Source: Putridiphycobacter sp965230485 (GTDB taxonomy: Bacteria; Bacteroidota; Bacteroidia; Flavobacteriales_D; Crocinitomicaceae). From it: a stretch of 64,000 nucleotides of DNA. The stretch is taken from the NCBI GenBank assembly GCA_965230485.1, contig CBDDLA010000001.1, forward strand, positions 1,302,001 through 1,366,000. The letters run 5' to 3'. Position numbers and translations under genes: made by a program. The notes under the pieces were generated by a model. That model was not told the origin of the DNA. It searched no databases and saw only the letters and a list, made by a program, of their open reading frames with translations. Positions 1 through 8,884 of the stretch are shown here, one piece after another (positions within the stretch are counted from its first letter, which is position 1; each line of letters opens with the position of its first letter).

Positions 1-393
1 AAAACCACTTCTGTAGGCAAGACCTACAGAAGTGGCAAATTTTAATCTATTGCTCGTATGAAAATTACGATAATAGCTTATATCCCCGCCCTTAAACTCA
101 CGTCGTGTAATCACCCCTTGAGCACTTTCCACCAAAGGGAGTCGGTTGGAGTACACATAATTATACAATGAAGCCCCGATATAGTGGTTTTCACTAAGGT
201 TTAACTTGTATGAAAAGTCTATTGAACCTGATCTCTTACTACCTGAGTCAAATGTACTTACCTCGTCAAAAGTATTCAGGTATTTCCCTCTTAATTGTAA
301 TTGGTGCTTATCATTATTCCACAACGTTTGAGATACTACACTTTTTAGAGAAAGTAGTGCAACAAAAATTACTATGTGTTTCAAATACTGCAT
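1..393 (-). CDS. Outer-membrane-type protein, C-terminus beyond window
   Basis: An open frame runs leftward from an ATG at 393-391 through base 1 without a stop, so only the first ~130 residues are visible. The N-terminus (MQYLKHIVIFVALLSLKSVVSQ, given here only as a signal-peptide-like stretch ending at SQ) is followed by aromatic-rich, beta-strand-like sequence. Near the edge it carries VGLAYRSGF, which matches AGLTYRSGF in the protein at 2583-3299; the two are paralogues of unknown function. Its ATG overlaps the stop of the upstream M4 protease as TAATG, which suggests translational coupling. This is the same pairing seen at 2583-5325. An outer-membrane or export partner of the protease is an inference from context only. 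Confidence 0.75.
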   Translation of the reverse strand, partial: MQYLKHIVIFVALLSLKSVVSQTLWNNDKHQLQLRGKYLNTFDEVSTFDSGSKRSGSIDFSYKLNLSENHYIGASLYNYVYSNRLPLVESAQGVITRREFKGGDISYYRNFHTSNRLKFATSVGLAYRSGF

Positions 394-2435
394 TAATTTA
401 CTATGAGCTTTTCTTCAAATTCGTGAAATCTATTTTTAACTTTTACAAAATACAAACCTTTTGAAAAATCGCTTACATCAATTGTTTCTTTTTGATGTGA
501 TGCATTCTGGTAAAAAACTAGCTTCCCATTCACATCATAAATACTTATGGTGCTTGGTTCATTATTTAATAATGAGATAGTAACCTCTGTGCTTGCTGGG
601 TTTGGAAAAATCACAATGCCTTGTGGTTCGTTTTCAGCGAGACCTGTCCATTCTGCACAGATTGTTCTTGGGCCTATTCCTACCGCATGCCAAGCATTTT
701 CTGTTTGTGCCACCTCAAAACTACAGGCATCCATATTGTTATAAAACATAGCCGCAGATCTCACCGCTTCTCGGGAATCAGTGTACTCTGATGATGATTG
801 ATAAAAATTTTGTAAAGCATAGAAAAATATATCTGCTGCTTCATCGACACCTATCGCTTGCACAGAATACACATCCTGATTATCATTGGTTCCAGACCCA
901 CCTTCTGCGAGCAAATAAAAACAGTAGTTCTGAGGCCCATTATTAACATGCACACCATCCAGCCAATCATTGCAGTATGGTTGATCAAGGTGCAGCCAGT
1001 AATCTCCTTTATAAGTGTCAGGTTGTCCATTGGCTGCGGTGCACGTTGGAGAACTAAACAATCCACCGGGTGTATAGGAATCCATATGTACTCCTTTTGA
1101 CTTGGGATCAGATAGTGACCTCTGACTGAGATCTGGTTCACCACAATACCCAATTCGCCAAGGTCTGACCGTATAAAAGGCTGACGAACTGATTGTAAAT
1201 TTTCGAATCAGTGCTCCAAAAATATCCGCATAGGACTCTTCGAGTGCGCCAGGCTCTCCTCCGTTACTAAAATTAGCTGAATATTTAATGACACCATGGG
1301 TAAATTCATGCCCAACGATTCCAGGAGAATTTCCTGTATGCGAATTTGCTGTCGATATAAAGGTAAAAGTTAATTTATCAGTGGCCGGTGAATAATGGGT
1401 GTTGCTGTGATCACTTTGAGTTCTTTTTGCAAAAACTCGGACTTTGCCACCTTGCCCATCCATTCCATCCAATAAATGTTCGTCATTGAAGTAGTCCCAT
1501 GATTTACTAGCGTACCAATGTGAAGTAGTTGCCCATGTCGCAAATCCTGTCCAAACATCGTCATCATCATCAACTTCCGCAGCAGTCGAAAAGATTCCTG
1601 CACCGTAATATTTAGTATGCACCTTTCTACCGTTATCAGTCGTTTCAAGAACATAATCATCATTCCACCAAGCAGATCTATAGCGTGTATCAATAGTTTG
1701 AGTGGAACCGCTATTGTAGACGGTGGCCAATCCATTATGTCTAAGGTTACTGGTTTTCCGAATAATCTCTCCTGAGGTAGCATCAATTACATACTCGTAA
1801 TTAAACTCATCTACGTCACCAACAACATCAAATTTGTAGGCTAGATTATAGCGTGTTCCCGGAATCAAGTGACCAATATGTACAAAATTATCAAGAGCGT
1901 ACACAAGTTCAGGTGTTGGGAAATAGGTAGCGTTCGGGTCACCCGTTGCATCAATGAGATCGTCTTCCATATCTTGATTTTGCCATGCAAAAACAGTTGT
2001 TGAATCAAAATCATTTAATGCTGAAACAAGGGCCTCAGTAGGAGTAATTTTAGGTATTGAATTTGGTTCAAGGTCATACGCTAACTTCGCATTTATCAGG
2101 ACAAGATCATTGCTTCTAAAATGTTCCGTACAGCCAGCGCCTTCAACTTTAACGCCCTTGTACGTTTGATAGTATTTGTAATGTGCAAAGCCAAGTTGTG
2201 GGTCAACCCAAGACTTTTCCAAGACCATATTATTATCGACATCGCTACTTTGTGTCTGATATATGGCAAAAGGAAGGCCTGGGGTAAAACTTATCGTGGT
2301 GTCGAACCACATAAAACCACTGACAGGTGGTTCGATAAGAAAAGAGTCTACATATGATTCGTACGAATCTAATTGACTGAATCCTACGTTTCCAAAACAT
2401 AGGATAAAAATGAAAGTTCGTGTGAGTTTGATCAT
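393..2435 (-). CDS. Secreted M4 (thermolysin-like) metalloprotease with T9SS sorting domain
   Basis: This 680-residue protein starts with a signal peptide ending near GFSQ. A propeptide-like region (about 30-220) precedes the catalytic domain. The zinc site is HEFTH at residues 376-380 followed by GALEESYADIFG, whose first Glu is the third zinc ligand of the M4 family. The last ~75 residues (IFPNPASTEVTISL... KLIVN) are a type A C-terminal sorting domain, so the enzyme is expected to cross the outer membrane through the type IX system and be surface-bound or released. It is paralogous to 3292-5325 and both are followed by a small outer-membrane-type gene. Probable role: extracellular protein degradation. 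Substrate is unknown. Confidence 0.92.
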   Translation of the reverse strand: MIKLTRTFIFILCFGNVGFSQLDSYESYVDSFLIEPPVSGFMWFDTTISFTPGLPFAIYQTQSSDVDNNMVLEKSWVDPQLGFAHYKYYQTYKGVKVEGAGCTEHFRSNDLVLINAKLAYDLEPNSIPKITPTEALVSALNDFDSTTVFAWQNQDMEDDLIDATGDPNATYFPTPELVYALDNFVHIGHLIPGTRYNLAYKFDVVGDVDEFNYEYVIDATSGEIIRKTSNLRHNGLATVYNSGSTQTIDTRYRSAWWNDDYVLETTDNGRKVHTKYYGAGIFSTAAEVDDDDDVWTGFATWATTSHWYASKSWDYFNDEHLLDGMDGQGGKVRVFAKRTQSDHSNTHYSPATDKLTFTFISTANSHTGNSPGIVGHEFTHGVIKYSANFSNGGEPGALEESYADIFGALIRKFTISSSAFYTVRPWRIGYCGEPDLSQRSLSDPKSKGVHMDSYTPGGLFSSPTCTAANGQPDTYKGDYWLHLDQPYCNDWLDGVHVNNGPQNYCFYLLAEGGSGTNDNQDVYSVQAIGVDEAADIFFYALQNFYQSSSEYTDSREAVRSAAMFYNNMDACSFEVAQTENAWHAVGIGPRTICAEWTGLAENEPQGIVIFPNPASTEVTISLLNNEPSTISIYDVNGKLVFYQNASHQKETIDVSDFSKGLYFVKVKNRFHEFEEKLIVN

Positions 2436-2543
2436 GGGTATTAAATTTTAGTTACTATTTACTTTTTTCACCAAGGTCTTGAAATGAGTCATGCACAGAT
2501 ACGTCAGCAAGCTATTGTATAAACCTCAGATGAGTTAATTAAA

Positions 2544-2572
2544 ATCACCTACCGAGCGTTTCGGTAGGTGAT
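2544..2572 (-). terminator. Rho-independent terminator after the 2583-5325 gene pair
   Basis: A perfect 12-bp stem (ATCACCTACCGA at 2544-2555 with its complement at 2561-2572, loop gcgtt) lies 11 bases past the stop of the leftward gene at 2583. Read leftward it is followed by TTTTAATT. It separates the two protease/partner pairs into two transcription units. Confidence 0.8.
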
Positions 2573-2582
2573 ATATTGTTTT

Positions 2583-3299
2583 TTAGAAATCAATGCCAAG
2601 ACCTATCGTTAAGGTATGATTGATTATTTTAATGGGTGCAAATGCTCTCTCTGTATACTTATTCTGCAAATCAATAAAGTCCCGCTTCGCTACTTTCGAC
2701 TTGTAAAAATACAGCTGCGTATCCAGTTTTGAGTACAAAAAGAAACTCCTCCAAAAATTATACTTTAGATGTGCATTTAGCACTGTACCCAAACTTGAGG
2801 TGGTTACCGATTCAGTAAAACCAGAGTGTACAAGTCCGACTCCAGAGGCAGCATCAATATCAACAAAGTACCCTTGAAATCCACTTCTATATGTCAGACC
2901 AGCACCATAAAAGAGATTAAGTTTTGGTCTACTCAGAAATTTTCTATTGTACTCAATCGTTCCAAAATACCATTTTCGCTTTATTACTGAAGCTTGAGAA
3001 GGGACTGAAGACCGTGTATAGTCAGCGTCAAAAAATGCGCCCGTTACAGATAAGGTAGATTTTTCATCAAGCATTCTCGTATAATTTAAGCCACGAGACC
3101 GTATGAGCAGTTTTGTCGCAATATCTCTTGGCCTATTAACATACTGAATGTGGTCAGCATGAAAGAGTACAGGATTCTCATCATAGAAATGGTTAAGTAT
3201 TCCGATATGGTACGAAATACTGTTTTTCTTCTGAGCAGAAACACTACTTGATGCTACGAGAGCTATCAAAAGGAGCAGTATGTTACATAATTTACTCAT
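2583..3299 (-). CDS. Outer-membrane beta-barrel-like protein, partner of M4 protease
   Basis: The protein has 238 residues with a signal peptide ending near SVSAQ, and alternating strands rich in Tyr, Phe and Arg. It has no cysteines outside the leader. The C-terminus ends in Phe (LTIGLGIDF), typical of an outer-membrane barrel. I recognise no family name. It is paralogous to the partial protein at 1-393 (shared G-L-x-Y-R-S-G-F motif). Its start overlaps the preceding protease stop by 8 bases, so the two are cotranscribed and probably coupled in translation; a hairpin terminator follows at 2544. A surface-anchoring or protective role for the protease is only a guess. Confidence 0.75.
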   Translation of the reverse strand: MSKLCNILLLLIALVASSSVSAQKKNSISYHIGILNHFYDENPVLFHADHIQYVNRPRDIATKLLIRSRGLNYTRMLDEKSTLSVTGAFFDADYTRSSVPSQASVIKRKWYFGTIEYNRKFLSRPKLNLFYGAGLTYRSGFQGYFVDIDAASGVGLVHSGFTESVTTSSLGTVLNAHLKYNFWRSFFLYSKLDTQLYFYKSKVAKRDFIDLQNKYTERAFAPIKIINHTLTIGLGIDF

Positions 3300-5325
3300 T
3301 GCTTTGAATTATTAATTTTCTAGATACCATTGTATCATTTATATGTGTCCGTACAATATAAACTCCAGGTGCCATATCCGAAATATCAATATTCATCGTA
3401 TGTGATAAACGTATTGTTTTCACTAAGGTACCACTAATTGAGTAAATATTTATGTTTTCCTGCAAGTTTAAGCCTTCAGTACTGATTGAAAAAGAGGACT
3501 GTGCTGGATTTGGATATATGCTAAAAGATGCATGTGACTCTTCAACCCCAAGCGATGGACATCCGCTATGATTACCAACTCCTACCGCGTACCATGCATC
3601 AACAGTACTCTTGTGTTGCTGAGAACACCAGCCAAAGATATTTATTGCTGCCTGAATGGTTGCCTGTCTGGCATCAGTAAACTGAGCAGCTGACATCAAA
3701 TAACTTGTATGAGCTAGGTACAGCAATTTAGTTGCGTCTTCTCTTCCGATTCCCGTAATCGCAAAATAATCACCTAAATCATTCGTTCCTGTTCCTCCCT
3801 CAGATAACAGGTAAAACCAATGGTTTTGAACACCTGAGTTTATATGAACACCACCACCGTCTACAAAATCAGTATCATTATAGAAATGTGTGCCTAAATA
3901 GGTATCAGGTTGCCCTAGACCAAATTCGGGGTTATTGTTTGCGTCATAGGTTCCAAGCCAATGTCTTCCTGCTGAATTTGGGCTAATTAATGATCGTGTT
4001 GGAAGTGTTGCCACGTGATTACCTATAATCCAGTCGGTAACATTATTGTCCAATTGTTTGGCATGAATAACGATTCCCATAATATCACTGAACGACTCAT
4101 CAAGCGCTCCTGACTCATATTCATAAACCAAATTGCACGTAAATTGAGTAATACCGTGAGTATATTCATGGGCAACGACACTTGGTTCAAAGGTATGATC
4201 GTAGATATCATGCTTGCCAAATGTTAAGCGCGGCTCTGGAAAAAATGATGAATCAAAACCATAGAAGGAATTAGTATCAAGCAGCTGCGTTCTAATTTGC
4301 AAGAAGCGAGAAAATCCATCAATACCATTCCTCTGAAAAACATCTCGGTAATAATCCCAAGAAACCTGAGTAAAGTAGTGAGCACTCGTTTCAGTCAGGT
4401 AGCTGTTTCCCCAGCTCGTATTATTTGCTCCCCACAAGGTTGGGATGAACAAATCAACCCAGCTTTGTGCCCAAAACGTTGTTGCTTCTTTCCGTGTTCT
4501 AAAATTATGCGTGTCGTCCAAAGCAATCAATCTATAATGCCATGAGAGACCTCCAAACCATTTATGATCAACTGAGTTGTTGGTTCCGTATCCATAGGCT
4601 CCACAAGTACCGTAGGTTCTTCTTCCATCTCCTCGCACCTTAAGAATGTCACCAGTGTTAGCATCTAGATAGTAGACTTTCGATTCATACGGATTTAAGG
4701 TAACAGTCTTAATTTTATACGCAAGCGTATAGCGACTACCAGGAATTTCTTCATGAACATCTCGATAGTTATCAATTGCCAACAAAAGTTCAGGTTGTGG
4801 GTAATAACTGGCATTCGGATCATTAAAGCGCTGCTGAATTTTTGCCTCAGAAGTTGAGTCTTCCCACGCAAGTTCTACCTCTGAACCTAAATGGTCGATA
4901 AGATAGGTCATAATTGATTCAGCTGATATATCAGGCCTCACATCAAGACTCAGCTGAGTTGCAAGTTTTACATTTACTGATGCTAGTGAACCATTTCTAT
5001 CAAAGTGTTCAATGCATCCTGCACCCTCAACATCAAGTCCTTTATATCGTTGTTTATATTTATAGTGATCATAAAAGATAATACTGTCTTTATGATGCAT
5101 GATGAGTTCCATCGTATTATCAGCATCTCCCGTTGAATCAACATATATCTGATACAGTCCCCCCGGAGGAATGAGGTTGGGTGTTTGGAAATTAAAAAAG
5201 CCACTTTCAGGTGCTTGTGTTAGATATTGTGAAACGAGACTGTCATAATTCTCAAGCTGAGCAAATGTGAAATGTGACGCACCTAGAGCGAAACAAATCA
5301 GGATATGGGTATATATTTTTTTCAT
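3292..5325 (-). CDS. Secreted M4 metalloprotease with T9SS sorting domain, second copy
   Basis: The start is placed at 5325 (MKKIYTHILI...), where a signal peptide ending at FTFAQ begins; the open frame extends 33 codons further upstream but that part has no leader character. The product is 677 residues. The zinc motif HEYTH is at residues 386-390, with GALDESFSDIMG downstream carrying the third ligand. A type A sorting domain (YPNPAQSSFSIS... RKLIIQS) closes the protein. Sequence and layout match the protease at 393-2435 closely, but the catalytic region differs enough (for example YWLHLDQPYCND versus the copy's own THFYNDTDF) that this is an old duplication rather than a recent one. Confidence 0.92.
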   Translation of the reverse strand: MKKIYTHILICFALGASHFTFAQLENYDSLVSQYLTQAPESGFFNFQTPNLIPPGGLYQIYVDSTGDADNTMELIMHHKDSIIFYDHYKYKQRYKGLDVEGAGCIEHFDRNGSLASVNVKLATQLSLDVRPDISAESIMTYLIDHLGSEVELAWEDSTSEAKIQQRFNDPNASYYPQPELLLAIDNYRDVHEEIPGSRYTLAYKIKTVTLNPYESKVYYLDANTGDILKVRGDGRRTYGTCGAYGYGTNNSVDHKWFGGLSWHYRLIALDDTHNFRTRKEATTFWAQSWVDLFIPTLWGANNTSWGNSYLTETSAHYFTQVSWDYYRDVFQRNGIDGFSRFLQIRTQLLDTNSFYGFDSSFFPEPRLTFGKHDIYDHTFEPSVVAHEYTHGITQFTCNLVYEYESGALDESFSDIMGIVIHAKQLDNNVTDWIIGNHVATLPTRSLISPNSAGRHWLGTYDANNNPEFGLGQPDTYLGTHFYNDTDFVDGGGVHINSGVQNHWFYLLSEGGTGTNDLGDYFAITGIGREDATKLLYLAHTSYLMSAAQFTDARQATIQAAINIFGWCSQQHKSTVDAWYAVGVGNHSGCPSLGVEESHASFSIYPNPAQSSFSISTEGLNLQENINIYSISGTLVKTIRLSHTMNIDISDMAPGVYIVRTHINDTMVSRKLIIQSNE

Positions 5326-5805
5326 ACATGAATTAATAAAGCCTACTCTCTTATTTATGTTTGAACCGTTCACATTGCATTTTCGGCAACCCTGCAATAG
5401 TTTAGGCATTGATAATGTATACACGAGAATGAAGAGCTTGTCGCAAGCACCTCTACAAGTGTTTGCTAGAATAGCTACGGAGCTCTTTTTAATTGGAGGA
5501 GATAGCGATTATTCATAACTTAATTTTAAATAAAGTTCACCGAGGACAGAATGTAAAGTTTGACTCTACATTCGTCTACTTTTTGTCCCCAGCATTATAA
5601 TCGTTAGACGCTAATGTATGAATAAATAGCCTACTAGACAAGTTTTTAGGTGATTTTTATGAAATAAAATTGGGGTGATATTTAGGCGAAATGGAACAAG
5701 ATGTGCCACAATATTAGTGATATCAAGACTTTAAACTTATAAGTGGTTATTTTTAAGTAGTTACTTTTTCGTTCCTTATTTCTTTCTTTTGAGATAAATT
5801 CCTGA
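5326..5805. other. 480-base intergenic region, divergent promoters expected
   Basis: No open frame or RNA gene is visible. The region must hold the leftward promoter for the protease and the rightward promoter for the XRE gene, but I found no convincing TAnnTTTG box at suitable spacing. The only structure is a short inverted repeat, GAATGTA with TACATTC, around 5550-5575. The left boundary of the integrase-bearing element may lie here, but no copy of the tRNA-Leu end is present. Confidence 0.4.
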
Positions 5806-6045
5806 ATGAAACCATCCACATCTGAAGACATACGACCTGAATTATTAGCCTTAGCAAATAGAATTAAAGATTTGCGAATAAAAGCAGGTTACACCAGCTA
5901 TGAGGTATTTGCGTATGAGAAAAATATTCCTAGAGCTCAATATGGCAGATATGAAAAAGGTCAGAACTTGACGTATCTGACCTTGCTAAAAATCACTGAA
6001 GCATTTGATATCAGTATGGAGGAGTTTTTTAGTGAGGGTTTTTAA
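5806..6045 (+). CDS. Small XRE-family transcriptional regulator
   Basis: A 79-residue single-domain Cro/C1-type helix-turn-helix protein. The helices run from about residue 14 (LANRIKDLRIKAGYTSYE) to the typical recognition region (RAQYGRYEKG, ~44-53) and the closing LLKITEAFDISMEEFF. It lies 76 bases upstream of a large exported protein in the same direction and probably regulates it. This short form is common in Bacteroidota, often next to mobile-element genes, and here an integrase follows within 3 kb. Its DNA target is not apparent. Confidence 0.85.
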   Translation: MKPSTSEDIRPELLALANRIKDLRIKAGYTSYEVFAYEKNIPRAQYGRYEKGQNLTYLTLLKITEAFDISMEEFFSEGF

Positions 6046-6121
6046 AGATTAATTTTAGTACAGTAAATGACTATTATTCATATTTTTGAGTGATATGATT
6101 GTTTTCATTAAAAAGTCTGAC

Positions 6122-8839
6122 ATGAATCAGCTTAAATCTTTTGTACTTTTTTTCGTAATTCTTATTCATTCAAACAGTTATTCACAAAATAGTTCTAAAG
6201 AAATTTTGTATGCTGAACTTGTTACATATCGCACTAAGCAAGATAGGACTTTGAAATATTACAGAACCCTTAACCTTTTGAGGGACTCATATATCGAGAA
6301 ATGGAGTCCGTCAATCTTGGACTCGCGGATTATTAAATCAAATTCTCAGGCGAATAAACTAACCTCAGAAGCGATCAGTCTATTGGGAATGGTTCCTGGG
6401 AAAATAGGTTATTTTACCAAAGGGGTGAGAATTTTTGATTACGGATCAAAAATATTAGCTGATGAATTTGGCAGCAATATATCTCAGCTATCAATCCAGG
6501 ACATTGATGCAGATATCGAAAAATTGACTCGTCAGGTCTACAATTTTGCTCAAAAAGACAAGAAATTTGCCAAAGTTGTAAACCGTTATCTAGGAGATGA
6601 CATTGCAGATATTAGAGGAACAGAAAAAGAAATACTGGAAAATTACAAACCCTTCTTCAATGAAAAGCAATTGATTGAAATCGGAGAAAATGTAAAAAAG
6701 AATACAGATTCTGACCAAGATATAAAAAAAATTCTCAACGAACTAGAAGCTAAGGTACGTAGTCTTGGGCAAGAATCATTTGAAAAAGACATTTTGTCCT
6801 TGCAAGAATTCCGGGCATATTCAACTATTATTTCAAAATTAGTTAGAATAAGAAACCCCAAATTAGGCAGTCAATTAAGCATTGTGCTAAACGGGACGTT
6901 TCGGTATGCAGAAATCAAACTATTGGCTAAAAACAATAAAATGTCTCAATCGCTAGCGACGGCAAACTACGTTATACTTGGATTGAATTTGGCGGAGTCA
7001 ATCTTTGGCCAGAGCGGTGGCTCCAACATAAATACGGTTATTCTAGAACAGCTGAGAGGCTTGCAAGAACTGCTGGTTTCTCACACTGAAGAGATTTTAA
7101 AGAACCTTTCTATTCTTGAAGAAAAATTGAATACGATTCAGAAAACTCTCCTTGTTTCGTATGATCAGCTAAAAAATAATAGTCAGACATTAAGTCAGTT
7201 GCACAAAAAAACGAATAGTCTAAAGTCAGATCTGCTTAGAAAGGATAATCACATACTGAATCTACTCTCAAGTTTGATTGCTCAAAATCTAAAAAAATCT
7301 ATCAACGAAGCAGTCGGATACAAAACACTTTTTGATAGCGAACAATTTCTAATTGAAAAAGATGTTTTCAATTCCTTGGTAAATGATCTCAATTTTTATG
7401 CCTCATCGCTGAGCATGGATCATATAAATGCTGGAAAGGAACAACGTAGCTATGATAGTGAAAATCTTCTTGATGAACTTCTCTACAATAATCAACTTGC
7501 CAATATGTCTTTTATTCAAGAATCGCTATCAAAGCGAGGAGCAAAATTGCCGTCTATAAATTTCAATGTAGATATTTGGTTGCTGTCTTCCTCTGCCCTT
7601 TTTCAATTAATTACTGATCATCCAATGCATCAAAAAGTTTTATTACCAAATGCTTTTCAGGAGGTAATTAATAAAGGAAATAAAATTATCAATTTTACTG
7701 AAGCCTGTTCATTTCGAAAAAATGATGCAGTTTATCGAAATATTCTGAAGGATATTGTGATCGCCAGTTTAGAATCTGGTCAAGATTTTGGATCCCGTTT
7801 CATTAAGAATTTTAGAGAGAACGTAAATGAAAAAGACTTATTAAGGTCTTCAAATATTTCACTAGATGCTATTCGAGAAATTAAATCAGCTCGTGCACTC
7901 TGTACAATGTTTGACAAAATGGATGTGCTTAGCATGCCTTTAACTGCACATTTTGTAGACGGTACTTGGGGAACTAGAAAAATCAGTTCTCACTCCCTTG
8001 GACAGCTTGTAGATTCAAGAATAAAAGCGCTAGTAAATATTGGAATATTAAAACTTAGCGCTCACCTCGATTACCAGGTAAAGCATGGTATAGAAAAAAT
8101 TCGCAAATATGACTTAAAAATATATGCTGAATATATAAATACAGGCGAAAAGCACATCATTACAACAGCTAACCATAATTATTATAAGAAACAGTCAGGA
8201 GGACTAATCGTCATTTCTTCTCCCATGTACTCTCGTAACATGACGCCTCAAAGTGTTATTACAGGTGTCCTTCAATTCTTTGAAAACGAAAAACTTTATA
8301 GGCAACAAGAATCAGTTATTGAAGCCCTATTTGAAGCAAATAAACAAAAAGTACTAACCTACTTTTTGTCAATAAAATCGAAATCTCTTAACCAATTAGA
8401 ATCAGCCAGCTATGATTATGAGAACAATTTAGCAAATATTAAGGGGTTAGTTGAATTGTTAGCACAAGCTATCTTCATTGGTCACAACAGTCTTTTTGAT
8501 TCGGAAAATGAAATAATAAAATTACTATACGGCTATCAATCTGCGCCTAATTTAATTCGTTTTGACGAAATTTTCACATCAAAATCAATTTTAGACTTTG
8601 AAAATGAACTATATAAATGGAAAACCTCCGTTCTTTCAATTCTCGAAGCAGATTCAATTCAGAGGGAGAATCTGCCATTTCCGAGCATTCCCAGTGTGGT
8701 GAATAATTTTGTTGATCTTCATGATCATATTTCCAAAAAAGAACCTCTTTACAGTGCTTATGCTATCGAACGGGACAAAAAAAGGATTAGTAAAAATGCT
8801 AAAAAGAAGTCCTCAAAGGGTTCGATTTGGGCAAAATAG
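6122..8839 (+). CDS. Large exported coiled-coil protein of unknown function
   Basis: The start is set at 6122 because MNQLKSFVLFFVILIHSNSYSQ reads as a clean signal peptide; an in-frame ATG at 6086 only adds a charged stretch. The mature part is ~880 residues, mostly helical and Lys/Ser/Leu-rich. A heptad-like segment at about 305-390 (LEQLRGLQELLVSHTEE, LEEKLNTIQKTL, LSQLHKKTNSLKSDL) indicates a long coiled coil. There is no sorting domain and the C-terminus is basic (KKSSKGSIWAK). I recognise no family. It is paired with an XRE regulator upstream and an integrase downstream, so it is probably cargo of a mobile element; a role in defence or competition is speculation. Confidence 0.7.
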   Translation: MNQLKSFVLFFVILIHSNSYSQNSSKEILYAELVTYRTKQDRTLKYYRTLNLLRDSYIEKWSPSILDSRIIKSNSQANKLTSEAISLLGMVPGKIGYFTKGVRIFDYGSKILADEFGSNISQLSIQDIDADIEKLTRQVYNFAQKDKKFAKVVNRYLGDDIADIRGTEKEILENYKPFFNEKQLIEIGENVKKNTDSDQDIKKILNELEAKVRSLGQESFEKDILSLQEFRAYSTIISKLVRIRNPKLGSQLSIVLNGTFRYAEIKLLAKNNKMSQSLATANYVILGLNLAESIFGQSGGSNINTVILEQLRGLQELLVSHTEEILKNLSILEEKLNTIQKTLLVSYDQLKNNSQTLSQLHKKTNSLKSDLLRKDNHILNLLSSLIAQNLKKSINEAVGYKTLFDSEQFLIEKDVFNSLVNDLNFYASSLSMDHINAGKEQRSYDSENLLDELLYNNQLANMSFIQESLSKRGAKLPSINFNVDIWLLSSSALFQLITDHPMHQKVLLPNAFQEVINKGNKIINFTEACSFRKNDAVYRNILKDIVIASLESGQDFGSRFIKNFRENVNEKDLLRSSNISLDAIREIKSARALCTMFDKMDVLSMPLTAHFVDGTWGTRKISSHSLGQLVDSRIKALVNIGILKLSAHLDYQVKHGIEKIRKYDLKIYAEYINTGEKHIITTANHNYYKKQSGGLIVISSPMYSRNMTPQSVITGVLQFFENEKLYRQQESVIEALFEANKQKVLTYFLSIKSKSLNQLESASYDYENNLANIKGLVELLAQAIFIGHNSLFDSENEIIKLLYGYQSAPNLIRFDEIFTSKSILDFENELYKWKTSVLSILEADSIQRENLPFPSIPSVVNNFVDLHDHISKKEPLYSAYAIERDKKRISKNAKKKSSKGSIWAK

Positions 8840-8843
8840 TTTT

Positions 8844-8866
8844 AATCCTTAGCAAGGATAAGGATT
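8844..8866. terminator. Possible hairpin between convergent genes
   Basis: An 8-bp stem, AATCCTTA (8844-8851) with TAAGGATT (8859-8866), sits between the converging ends of the 905-residue protein and the integrase. No good U-tract follows on either strand, so a terminator role is uncertain. Confidence 0.35.
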
Positions 8867-8884
8867 AGCCAAAAAAAATTGTAT

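Noticed and set aside
5..35. Perfect 13-bp hairpin at the window start that looks like a terminator
   Set aside because: It lies inside the leftward partial gene and codes for SVGLAYRSG, which is conserved in the paralogue at 2583-3299.
2121..2357. Open frames opposite or offset to the protease, efflux and ATPase genes
   Set aside because: They overlap well-supported genes entirely, have no domain signature and follow composition shadows.
5325..5424. Longer N-terminus for the second M4 protease
   Set aside because: The added 33 residues are not leader-like and would bury the clear signal peptide starting at 5325.
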